Positions 1-5,226 of a stretch of 7,229 nucleotides of DNA are shown here, piece by piece; the stretch's first letter is position 1; every line of letters starts with the position of its first letter. Both the position numbers and the translations under genes were made by a program. The notes below the pieces were generated by a model that was not told where the DNA came from, searched no databases, and saw nothing but the letters and a program-made list of their open reading frames with translations. The stretch lies in assembly GCA_947490035.1 (NCBI GenBank), contig CANLGS010000196.1, forward strand, positions 1 to 7,229, written 5' to 3'. Source of the DNA: Gemmataceae bacterium. Its GTDB lineage: Bacteria; Planctomycetota; Planctomycetia; Gemmatales; Gemmataceae.

Positions 1-390
1 GAAGCCGAGGCCGACGGTGCCGTCGAGGCGCACGTGGAACGGCCCGGACACCGGCTGCACGCTCAGCGGGATGACGCCGTCCTTCGTGACCGGCGTCCCG
101 TCCTTGTTGGTCAGCGCCACGTTCTTCTCGTCGAACTGCGGCACCTTCGCCTTCTGCACCACCTCGATCAGCAGTTGGTCGGGCGCCGCGATGACGTAGG
201 GCGGGAGGGTAATCATCGACAGTTCGCGCGGCACCGCGCCTTCGGGCGGCACCTGGATGTGCGCGTTCGCGCCGTGCGGCACCGGGGGCGTGCCGAAGTA
301 GTCGCCGTGCGCCCCGTGCATACAGCCGACGGTCGTCAGCAGCAGCCCGGCGACGACGAGCAACTTCTTCCACCGGCGAATGCCTGCCAT
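1..390 (-). CDS. Polysaccharide biosynthesis/export lipoprotein (Wza/Poly_export type), 5' part only
   Basis: The first 130 codons are present; the 3' end lies beyond the left edge. The ATG at 390-388 follows a GGGGGAG ribosome-binding site (396-402) by 5 nt. A basic N-terminus (RRWKK) and hydrophobic stretch lead to TVGC, with Cys23 as the probable lipidation site, so it is read as an exported lipoprotein; Thr at -3 makes the lipobox slightly atypical. Residues 54-78 (PRELSMITLPPYVIAAPDQL followed by LIEVV) and 115-130 (SGPFHVRLDGTVGLGF) match the start of the Poly_export domain, in which a 'Y.I.P.D.L.I.V' strand and a 'G.....DG.V.LG' strand are characteristic. The family forms or gates the outer-membrane channel for exopolysaccharide. 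About 35 residues separate the two halves, longer than in Wza-like proteins, which I recall as common in planctomycete members. No partner glycan genes are visible. Family call fairly sure; the exported polymer is unknown. Confidence 0.8.
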   Translation of the reverse strand, partial: MAGIRRWKKLLVVAGLLLTTVGCMHGAHGDYFGTPPVPHGANAHIQVPPEGAVPRELSMITLPPYVIAAPDQLLIEVVQKAKVPQFDEKNVALTNKDGTPVTKDGVIPLSVQPVSGPFHVRLDGTVGLGF

Positions 391-395
391 GACCG

Positions 396-402
396 CTCCC
401 CC
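396..402 (-). promoter_or_regulatory. Ribosome-binding site of the polysaccharide-export gene
   Basis: GGGGGAG on the minus strand, 5 nt before the ATG at 390. It supports that start and shows the lipoprotein signal begins at the true N-terminus. Confidence 0.6.
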
Positions 403-465
403 GCACGACCCGACTCCGGCAACCGCCGGTATCGATTGTGTTATCGGCGCGGCCAGAACCGTTCG

Positions 466-501
466 TGAACCAAACCGCCCGGATCGTCGGAGTTTGGTTC
501 A
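466..501. repeat. 10-bp inverted repeat upstream of the polysaccharide-export gene
   Basis: TGAACCAAAC (466-475) and GTTTGGTTCA (492-501) are perfect inverted copies separated by 16 nt. The repeat lies 76-111 nt upstream of the export lipoprotein start, in the only space available for its promoter. It could be an operator for a dimeric regulator or a weak hairpin; the sequence alone does not decide. It is A/T-richer than its surroundings. Confidence 0.5.
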
Positions 502-520
502 AGTTCGGGGGAATGGGTCT

Positions 521-555
521 TGTAGGGTGGGACAAGGCTCTGCACAGGCCCACCA
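521..555. repeat. Possible REP-like element (GTAGGGTGGG ... CCCACCA)
   Basis: The stretch opens with GTAGGGTGGG and closes with CCCACCA; GGTGGG (526-531) and CCCACC (549-554) are inverted copies with 17 nt between them. This border pattern resembles widespread short intergenic repeats in bacterial genomes. It lies immediately beside the stronger nested palindrome at 560-628. The stem is only 6 bp, so it is a resemblance, not a firm call. Confidence 0.35.
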
Positions 556-559
556 CTTC

Positions 560-628
560 TCTTGTGGCACAGACATTCCTGTCTGTGCTTCCAAAGGCAT
601 CACAGACAGGAATGTCTGTGCCACAAGA
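560..628. repeat. Nested palindromic repeat (element 1), also a possible mgtE terminator hairpin
   Basis: Perfect 28-bp arms (560-587 and 601-628) enclose a 13-nt loop. Each arm holds its own palindrome: CACAGACATTCCTGTCTGTG at 568-587 is CACAGACA + TTCC + TGTCTGTG, and the right arm carries its complement at 601-620. The DNA can therefore form one long hairpin or two small ones. It begins 3 nt after the mgtE stop on the minus strand, so in mgtE mRNA it would form a very stable 3' hairpin. No T-run follows, so intrinsic termination is uncertain; protection of the 3' end is equally possible. I recall closely similar sequences being repeated in Gemmata genomes, but within this window there is only this copy. 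Confidence 0.85.
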
Positions 629-631
629 AGA

Positions 632-1651
632 CTACGGCGTCAGCAACCGGGCGAGGTTGAAGTACGCGACGAGCGCGGCCACGTCCGCGCACGTCAGTGC
701 GATCGGCCCGGCCGCGACCTGCGGGTCGCGCTTCAGCAAGCGCAGCACGTGCGGCACCGCCATGCCCGCGACCGCGGCGCACGTCACGCCTATCGTGATT
801 CCGCCCGCGACGATCAGGAACAGCACCGCGAGGTTCTGCCAGATTGCCGCGATCGCGCCGACGAGCAAACCCGTTGTGAGGCCGAGCAAGAGGCCCGTCA
901 GCGCTTCGGGGCGCAGCCGGCGGAACAGTTCGCGCCACGACGGGCCGGCTTCGCGGAACGCTTCGAGCGCGAGCGTCACCGACTGAATCGCGACGCTCTC
1001 CGAGAGCGCCAACACCACCGGGATGAACAGCGCCAGAACCGCGAGTTGCCAGTTCAGTTCGACGTGGTAGACCTCGACGAGCACGGCCGCGAGCGTGCCG
1101 CCGGCGACGTTGCACAGCAGCCACGGGAACCGCCCGCGGAACGCCACCAGCGGCCGCGCCTGTTGCGACCGCGTCAGGCGCACGCCGATCAGTTGGAACA
1201 CGTCGTCGCGCGGGCCGGGCGCGGGGGAACTAGCGCTCGCCGACTCGCCGGTTTCGGCCAGTTCCTCCGCGTAGGCTTCGATGTCGATGACGCCGACGAG
1301 CCGCCGCGCCTCGTCCACGACCGGGAACGCGAGCAACCGGTGCATGGTGAAGAACTCGCACGCTTCGAGCAGCGTGGCCGAGGTCGGGATGGCGATGACC
1401 GACGCGATCATGATGTCCTTCACGCGGGCGTCGAGTTTGGCGAGCAGCAGCCGGCGCGTGGGCACGACGCCGACCAGCCGCATCGACTCATCGACCGCGT
1501 AGAAGTAGATGATGCGGCCGGGCGGCGGGTGTTCGCGCATGTGCGCGAGTGCTTCGCCCGCGGTCCACTCCGGGTACAGCGTGGCGAAGTCGGCGCGCGT
1601 GTACGCCGTCACCGGCTCGTTGAGCTGCGCTTCCGTCAGGTGTAACGGCAT
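632..1651 (-). CDS. mgtE: MgtE-family magnesium transporter, short form with CBS pair and five-helix membrane domain
   Basis: Predicted inner-membrane Mg2+ channel/transporter of 339 residues. Order: short leader (1-13), two CBS repeats (about 14-80 and 77-135), a linker rich in Ala/Ser/Pro (136-150), a plug-like amphipathic segment (about 151-174), then five hydrophobic helices (about 175-197, 203-230, 250-272, 275-303, 313-337). The CBS part is typical (IIYFYAVDESMRLVGV, FPVVDEARRLVGVIDI). The last helix (DPQVAAGPIALTCADVAALV) keeps the acidic pore residue, Asp323, at the place of the Thermus MgtE selectivity Asp. Two oddities: the usual N domain of about 110-130 residues is absent (family about 450 aa), and the helix-2 motif GGNxGxQS reads SESVAIQS (217-224). 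The ATG at 1651 has GGAG (1657-1660) 5 nt ahead; an in-frame extension to 1819 would translate the palindrome at 1711-1771 and is rejected. The 183-nt gap to the adaptor gene suggests its own promoter. Family sure; ion selectivity less so. Confidence 0.87.
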   Translation of the reverse strand: MPLHLTEAQLNEPVTAYTRADFATLYPEWTAGEALAHMREHPPPGRIIYFYAVDESMRLVGVVPTRRLLLAKLDARVKDIMIASVIAIPTSATLLEACEFFTMHRLLAFPVVDEARRLVGVIDIEAYAEELAETGESASASSPAPGPRDDVFQLIGVRLTRSQQARPLVAFRGRFPWLLCNVAGGTLAAVLVEVYHVELNWQLAVLALFIPVVLALSESVAIQSVTLALEAFREAGPSWRELFRRLRPEALTGLLLGLTTGLLVGAIAAIWQNLAVLFLIVAGGITIGVTCAAVAGMAVPHVLRLLKRDPQVAAGPIALTCADVAALVAYFNLARLLTP

Positions 1652-1656
1652 CTTCA

Positions 1657-1660
1657 CTCC
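1657..1660 (-). promoter_or_regulatory. Ribosome-binding site fixing the mgtE start
   Basis: GGAG on the minus strand, 5 nt before the ATG at 1651 (GGAGTGAAGATG). It favours the 339-residue protein over a 395-residue reading from 1819 whose extra 56 residues come from intergenic repeat sequence. Confidence 0.6.
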
Positions 1661-1710
1661 GGGGCGTGTCTTGGTCCGTAATGCGGAACGCCCGCGCACT
1701 GGCCTTTCCT

Positions 1711-1771
1711 TTCGTGGCACCGGTCTCCAGACCGGTGTACCGTTCACCGGTCTGGAGACCGGTGCCACGAA
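1711..1771. repeat. Nested palindromic repeat (element 2) between the adaptor gene and mgtE
   Basis: Perfect 27-bp arms (1711-1737 and 1745-1771) enclose a 7-nt loop. Each arm again contains a 20-nt palindrome: CACCGGTCTCCAGACCGGTG at 1718-1737 (CACCGGTCT + CC + AGACCGGTG), with its complement at 1745-1764. As in element 1, GTGG directly precedes the palindrome in the left arm. It lies 63 nt past the adaptor stop and 59 nt before the mgtE start, so it could end or protect the adaptor mRNA or fold in the mgtE leader. No T-run follows on either strand. It appears to be a sister family of element 1 built on the same plan. Confidence 0.85.
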
Positions 1772-1834
1772 GCCAGGGATGCAGAAAGTAAGAGCCAGCG
1801 GGCGGGACGCACGCACCACAAGGAAGACACGGCC

Positions 1835-3220
1835 TCACTCCGTGCGAACGTCGATCCCGTCGGACAACCCGCCCAGGTTCCCTTCGACCACCAGTTCGGT
1901 GCCGGCGAACGGCTCCCACGCGCCAGCGGTCGCGGTCGCCTTGCGGCGGCCGAACACCTGCACGGCACCGGGTTCGGTGCGGCCGAGTTGCACGCGATAC
2001 TTCACCGCCTTGCCAGATTCGACGAGGTAGACGTAGTGCGTCTCGTCGGCGGGCAGCACGCACCCGGCCGGCAGCACGGTCGCGTCGCCGGCCTCGGCGT
2101 TGATGCGCACCGTCGCGTACACCCCCGGTTTGAGCGCGCGGTCTTTATTCTCGATGTCGATCTCGACGCGCATGGTGCGCGTGCCGGGGTCCACGACGCC
2201 GGTCGTGCGGGTGACCGTCGCCGGGTACTCACGCCCGCCGAGGGATGGAACCCGGACGCTCGCGGCGGTGCCGACGCCGGCCTTCTCGGCGTTGGTTTCG
2301 GGGATGTCGGCGAACACCCGCACGATGTCGGCGCGCATGACGTGGAAGAGGACCGTGCCCTGACCGTTGGCCGCGGACTGAAGGAAGTGGCCGGGGTGGA
2401 CGTTCCGCGCGGTGACGATACCGGGGAAGGGCGCCTTCACTTGCGTGTACGTTTCGAGGACGCGGACGCGCTCCAGTTCGGCCTCGGCCACCTTCACCCG
2501 CGCGTCGGCGGCTTCGACATCGGCCTGCGCCCGCGCGCGGCGGGCCTTGCGCTCCTTCACGCCGGCCGCGGCGGTCGCGACCTTCGCCACCGCTTCGGTC
2601 TTCGCGGCCTTCGCGGAGTCGTAGTTCTTGGTGATGACCGTGCGCGTCTGCGTGTCGGCGACGCCGCCCATGATCTGCGAGTTGACCTGATCGAGTTCGG
2701 CCTTCCACCGGGCGATGTCGGCGTCGGTGCGCGCGATGCCGGCTTCCGCCTCCTTGACCATCTCCGCGGCCGCGACGGTCTGCGCGTCGGCGACCTCGCG
2801 CTCGCGCTCCGATTGGCGGAACTCCGCTTTCGCCTTCGCGATGTTCGCTTGCTTCTCGACCGCCTCGGCCGCGAGTTCGGGGATGTGGACGGTCGCGAGC
2901 AGTTGGTCGGCCTCGACCACGCTCCCGATGTCGATGACCGGCGACTGCCCGCCGGGCAACTTCACGTCGGCCTTGATCGCGGCGGTGTCGGGTGCGATGG
3001 CCTTCACGTAGCCGGGGAGTTTCGCGACGACGGGGGTCGATTCGAGCGGCATGACGCTCGCGGGCTGCTCGATGCTCCACTTCACCAACTTCCGCGCCGG
3101 TTTCGCGACCTTCACAAGAGGCGGCCCGGCGGGCGCGGCGGCACCGCCCGGCGCGGGCGTCGGGGACCGGTTGCAACCGAGCAACGCGAACACGGCGACC
3201 AGCAGCAACAACGCGCGCAT
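1835..3220 (-). CDS. RND efflux / HlyD-type periplasmic adaptor lipoprotein
   Basis: 461 residues. It would bridge an inner-membrane pump and an outer-membrane channel across the periplasm. The signal peptide ends in ALLGC (Cys16, a good lipobox), followed by a Pro/Ala/Gly linker. Residues about 35-110 form the first half of the barrel-sandwich/lipoyl part (KLPGYVKAIAPD, IDIGSVVEADQLL). About 115-255 is a long Ala/Glu/Lys/Arg-rich coiled-coil hairpin. The second lipoyl half follows (TYTQVKAPFPGIVTARNVHP, 257-276, with GHFL after it), then a beta-barrel (about 298-375, including TTGVVDPGTRTMRVEID) and a membrane-proximal domain (380-461). The ATG at 3220 has GGAG (3229-3232) 8 nt ahead; the frame stays open to 3769, but that extension overlaps the ATPase gene and lacks adaptor character. 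No pump or TolC-like gene is in the window and the next gene is mgtE, so the partner must be elsewhere, perhaps beyond an edge, or the adaptor is an orphan. The substrate cannot be inferred. Confidence 0.88.
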   Translation of the reverse strand: MRALLLLVAVFALLGCNRSPTPAPGGAAAPAGPPLVKVAKPARKLVKWSIEQPASVMPLESTPVVAKLPGYVKAIAPDTAAIKADVKLPGGQSPVIDIGSVVEADQLLATVHIPELAAEAVEKQANIAKAKAEFRQSEREREVADAQTVAAAEMVKEAEAGIARTDADIARWKAELDQVNSQIMGGVADTQTRTVITKNYDSAKAAKTEAVAKVATAAAGVKERKARRARAQADVEAADARVKVAEAELERVRVLETYTQVKAPFPGIVTARNVHPGHFLQSAANGQGTVLFHVMRADIVRVFADIPETNAEKAGVGTAASVRVPSLGGREYPATVTRTTGVVDPGTRTMRVEIDIENKDRALKPGVYATVRINAEAGDATVLPAGCVLPADETHYVYLVESGKAVKYRVQLGRTEPGAVQVFGRRKATATAGAWEPFAGTELVVEGNLGGLSDGIDVRTE

Positions 3221-3319
3221 AGCAGAGACTCCGGGCGGGAGGGCACGCGACAGTTTACCCGAAGGAATCTCGGCGGCGAAACCGGAACCGCGCCGCGCGA
3301 GCGGCGTCTTCACCCCGTA

Positions 3320-3350
3320 GGATGCACAGGGCTTCCGCCCTGTGCGATCC
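3320..3350. repeat. Strong hairpin (element 3) in the leader of the MoxR-type gene
   Basis: GCACAGGGC (3324-3332) and GCCCTGTGC (3337-3345) are perfect inverted copies around a TTCC loop. GGAT (3320-3323) and ATCC (3347-3350) extend the stem to 13 bp with one bulged G (3346). It ends 30 nt before the moxR-type ATG. On the plus strand the loop is UUCC; on the minus strand it is GGAA, a GNRA tetraloop. A GTG in its right arm (3342) is an in-frame alternative start for the ATPase but has no RBS. It could be a leader regulator, a transcription barrier between divergent genes, or another dispersed repeat. Confidence 0.75.
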
Positions 3351-3370
3351 CGGTTTCTCGCGTGTACCCC

Positions 3371-3376
3371 GGAAAG
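3371..3376 (+). promoter_or_regulatory. Ribosome-binding site fixing the MoxR-type start
   Basis: GGAAAG sits 4 nt before the ATG at 3381. It favours this start over the in-frame GTG at 3342, which falls inside the hairpin. Confidence 0.55.
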
Positions 3377-3380
3377 CCTT

Positions 3381-4361
3381 ATGTCTACCGACGTGGCGGG
3401 TATCGCCAACCGCATCATCGCCAACATCGAGAAGGTCATCATCGGCAAGCGCGCGCAGCTCACGCTCGCGGTCGCCGCGTACTTCTCGGAAGGGCACATC
3501 CTGCTCGAAGACGTGCCCGGCGTGGCGAAGACGATGCTCGCCCGCGCCCTCGCGCGCAGCGTCGGCTGTACCTTCAAGCGGCTGCAATGCACGCCGGACT
3601 TGCTGCCCACCGACGTGACCGGCGTGAGCATCTTCAACCAGAAGACGGCCGAGTTCGAGTTCCGCGCCGGCCCGGTGTTCGCGCAAACGCTGCTCGCCGA
3701 CGAGATCAACCGCGCCACCCCGCGGACGCAGGCGGCGCTCCTCGAAGCGATGGCGGAGCGCCGCGTCACGGTGGACGGCCAGACCTACGTGCTGAAGCCG
3801 CCCTTCCTCGTGATCGCGACACAGAACCCGGTTGACCAGGAGGGCACGTTCCCGCTGCCGGAGGCGCAGCTCGACCGCTTCCTCATTCGTCTCAGTCTCG
3901 GTTATCCAACGATGGAGGAGGAAGGGAGGATGCTGTCGCGGTTGCAGATGGGACACCCGATCGACGACCTGAAACCGGTGGTGAGCGCCGACGACGTGAT
4001 CGCGTGCCAGGAGGCGATTCGCGGCATTCACGTGGACGACAAGGTGAAGCGGTACATCCTCGAAGTGGTCCACGCGAGCCGCGACAACGAGGACGTGCTG
4101 CTGGGCGGCAGCCCGCGCGCGTCGATCGCGCTGTACCGCACCGCGCAGGCGCTCGCGGGCATCACCGGGCGCGACTTCGCGCAGCCCGACGACATCAAGC
4201 GGATGGCCCAACCGGTGCTCGCGCACCGCTTGATTCTGAAGCCCGAAAGCCGGCTGCGCAAGCGCACCCCGGCCGCGGTGGTGAAGGACTTGGTGGACGA
4301 CGCCCGCGTGCCGATCACCGACAAGATGAAGGCGACGCAGAAGGACTACTTCGACGACTGA
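3381..4361 (+). CDS. MoxR-family AAA+ ATPase
   Basis: 326 residues, the usual MoxR length. Cytoplasmic ATPase of a family thought to act as a chaperone-like partner of DUF58 and VWA-domain proteins in assembling or activating other proteins. Motifs in order: Walker A of the MoxR form, EDVPGVAKTML (43-53); TPDLLPTDVTG (71-81), the family segment after the first strand; FRAGPVFAQTLLADEINRAT (94-112 and following), with Walker B LLADE at 104-108; sensor 1 and the following loop, VIATQNPVDQEGTFPLPEAQ (144-163), then LDRF; sensor 2, GGSPRAS (242-248); and a C-terminal lid to 326. All key nucleotide-binding residues are present. It opens the plus-strand gene set, and its usual partner, DUF58, lies two genes downstream. 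The 56-nt gap to the next gene shows no terminator. Confidence 0.95.
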   Translation: MSTDVAGIANRIIANIEKVIIGKRAQLTLAVAAYFSEGHILLEDVPGVAKTMLARALARSVGCTFKRLQCTPDLLPTDVTGVSIFNQKTAEFEFRAGPVFAQTLLADEINRATPRTQAALLEAMAERRVTVDGQTYVLKPPFLVIATQNPVDQEGTFPLPEAQLDRFLIRLSLGYPTMEEEGRMLSRLQMGHPIDDLKPVVSADDVIACQEAIRGIHVDDKVKRYILEVVHASRDNEDVLLGGSPRASIALYRTAQALAGITGRDFAQPDDIKRMAQPVLAHRLILKPESRLRKRTPAAVVKDLVDDARVPITDKMKATQKDYFDD

Positions 4362-4417
4362 GCTTGGGTTGCGTGAGCGCGGGCGAGTGGTTACAGTCGG
4401 CGTGTCGAGGGTCGCAG

Positions 4418-4921
4418 ATGAGCGACGAGCAACCACACCGCCGAAAAACACGCACCCGCGGGCACGTCATCGCGGACCTTGGTGTGAACTACCTTGAACG
4501 GCAGATTCTGCTTGCCGGTCACACGATGCAGCGGATCACCCACGATTACGGCATCGATACGTTCATGACCACGTATGCCCCCGATGGGCAGATCGAGTAC
4601 GAGGTCGTGTGGTTTCAGGTGAAGTCCACGGATTCCATCCAGACCTCTGCCGACGAAAAGACCGTTTCGGTGCGAGTGGCGTCGGCGGACTTGCGCTACT
4701 GGCTCTTTGAAATGATGCCCGTGGTTCTCGTTCTCTACGATGCGGCGCATGATCGGGCATACTGGGTGGACGTGCAGGAGTACGCACGCGAACACGACCT
4801 CGACGTGGATGAGATCGGGGAAACGGTCACCCTTCACATTCCGATCGCTCGGCTGTTGAACGTGGACGCGATTCAAGCGATTCGCGAACGAAAAGAGAAC
4901 GTCCGTCGGGGTCTGTCGTGA
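4418..4921 (+). CDS. DUF4365-like protein, possible PD-(D/E)XK nuclease fold
   Basis: 167 residues. The ATG at 4418 has GAGG (4407-4410) 7 nt ahead. The N-terminal half fits DUF4365: a helix with a conserved Glu (LGVNYLERQI, Glu27), then DYGID (43-47), then YEVVWFQVKST (61-71). Spacing of Glu27, Asp47 and the Gln67-x-Lys69 pair matches a PD-(D/E)XK-type active site with Gln in place of the usual acidic residue, as seen in this family. The middle (DLRYWLFEMMPVVLVLYDAA, 91-110) is also typical: a helix, then a hydrophobic strand. The C-terminus is charged and helical. Members are of unknown role, and some occur near defence or mobile genes; nuclease activity here is inference. Hand counts of five 60-base rows in this gene and the next give about 58% GC, against about 67% in six rows of the flanking genes, which suggests later acquisition. 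Confidence 0.8.
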   Translation: MSDEQPHRRKTRTRGHVIADLGVNYLERQILLAGHTMQRITHDYGIDTFMTTYAPDGQIEYEVVWFQVKSTDSIQTSADEKTVSVRVASADLRYWLFEMMPVVLVLYDAAHDRAYWVDVQEYAREHDLDVDEIGETVTLHIPIARLLNVDAIQAIRERKENVRRGLS

Positions 4922-4938
4922 TGGGACCGCGGGGAAAC

Positions 4939-4945
4939 AAAGGAG
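4939..4945 (+). promoter_or_regulatory. Ribosome-binding site fixing the small-protein start
   Basis: AAAGGAG, 5 nt before the ATG at 4951, is the best Shine-Dalgarno match in the plus-strand cluster. It supports the 91-residue product over starts at 4918 (GTG) or 4921 (ATG, overlapping the preceding stop). Confidence 0.65.
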
Positions 4946-4950
4946 ACGCG

Positions 4951-5226
4951 ATGGAATCGCAATACGTGCCGACACTTGGCCGAATGCTCCAGTTGCTCGA
5001 CGGCTTGGGATTCGAGTCCCGAAGCGCCAAGCCGGGCGTTTTGCTCCGGGTCCATCCCGAGTCAGGTGCGGAATTCTTATTCCGCGACCGTGATCCCAAC
5101 ACTTCCGCACGCCCCACGGAACTCGTCAACCTCCGTGTGCAACTCACGGCTCGCGAGCTGTTGACCGAGAAGGAACTCGACGACTTGCTCGCGGCGATCG
5201 CTGAGCCAACAACGGCTCCGCAATGA
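4951..5226 (+). CDS. Small HicA-like protein of unknown function
   Basis: 91 residues. The pattern, a short helix (LGRMLQLLDGLGFES), a strand pair (GVLLRVHPESGAEFLFRDRD) and a C-terminal helical part (TARELLTEKELDDLLAA), recalls the HicA fold of small double-stranded-RNA-binding toxins, where 'LL..LGF' is followed by 'GSH..F..P.SG'. The catalytic His of HicA is not visible: at that place the sequence reads KPGVLL. If the fold assignment is right, it may be a non-toxic relative. There is no HicB-like partner; the neighbour is the DUF4365-like gene, 29 nt upstream. The last four bases (ATGA, 5223-5226) overlap the DUF58 start, so translation is probably coupled. That the gene is real is well supported by RBS, coding bias and overlap; the family resemblance is weak, and 'hypothetical protein' is the safe label. 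Confidence 0.75.
   Translation: MESQYVPTLGRMLQLLDGLGFESRSAKPGVLLRVHPESGAEFLFRDRDPNTSARPTELVNLRVQLTARELLTEKELDDLLAAIAEPTTAPQ

Larger units (their letters stand above)
3221..3380. promoter_or_regulatory. Divergent intergenic region between the adaptor gene and moxR-type gene
   Basis: This 160-bp gap separates minus-strand and plus-strand genes, so promoters for both directions should lie here. It contains the adaptor RBS (3229-3232), the hairpin at 3320-3350 and the ATPase RBS (3371-3376). The only -10-like hexamer I noticed for the adaptor is TAAACT (minus strand, 3257-3252), with a poor -35 match, so I do not place a promoter precisely. Confidence 0.5.

Noticed and set aside
560..628. Classical rho-independent terminator
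   Set aside because: The hairpin is strong and well placed after mgtE, but there is no run of T after it on the minus strand, so I list it as a repeat with only possible terminator function.
380..1645. 421-codon plus-strand open frame across the repeat and mgtE
   Set aside because: It translates the palindrome at 560-628 and the complement of mgtE, giving an Arg-rich sequence with no family resemblance.
560..1771. Insertion-sequence ends around mgtE
   Set aside because: The two elements are internally inverted repeats of different core sequence, not matching terminal repeats, and no transposase or target-site duplication is visible.
1652..1819. 56-residue N-terminal extension of MgtE
   Set aside because: It would be translated from the palindromic repeat at 1711-1771 and does not resemble the MgtE N domain; the ATG at 1651 has a proper ribosome-binding site.
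3252..3280. Sigma-70 type promoter for the adaptor gene (TAAACT as -10)
   Set aside because: The hexamer 17 nt upstream (TTCGCC) matches a -35 box poorly; too weak to annotate as a promoter.
3221..3769. 183-residue upstream extension of the periplasmic adaptor
   Set aside because: It overlaps the start of the divergent ATPase gene and would bury the lipoprotein signal peptide that begins at 3220.
1988..3835. 615-codon open frame on the plus strand opposite the adaptor gene
   Set aside because: It is composed of Arg/Gly/Asp/His/Val-rich low-complexity sequence, as expected from the complement of a GC-rich gene. It has no recognisable domain, and it also runs into the MoxR-type gene in another frame.
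3255..4451. 398-codon open frame on the minus strand opposite the MoxR-type gene
   Set aside because: The opposite strand encodes a complete AAA+ ATPase with all motifs; this frame is a high-GC shadow without domain features or a ribosome-binding site.
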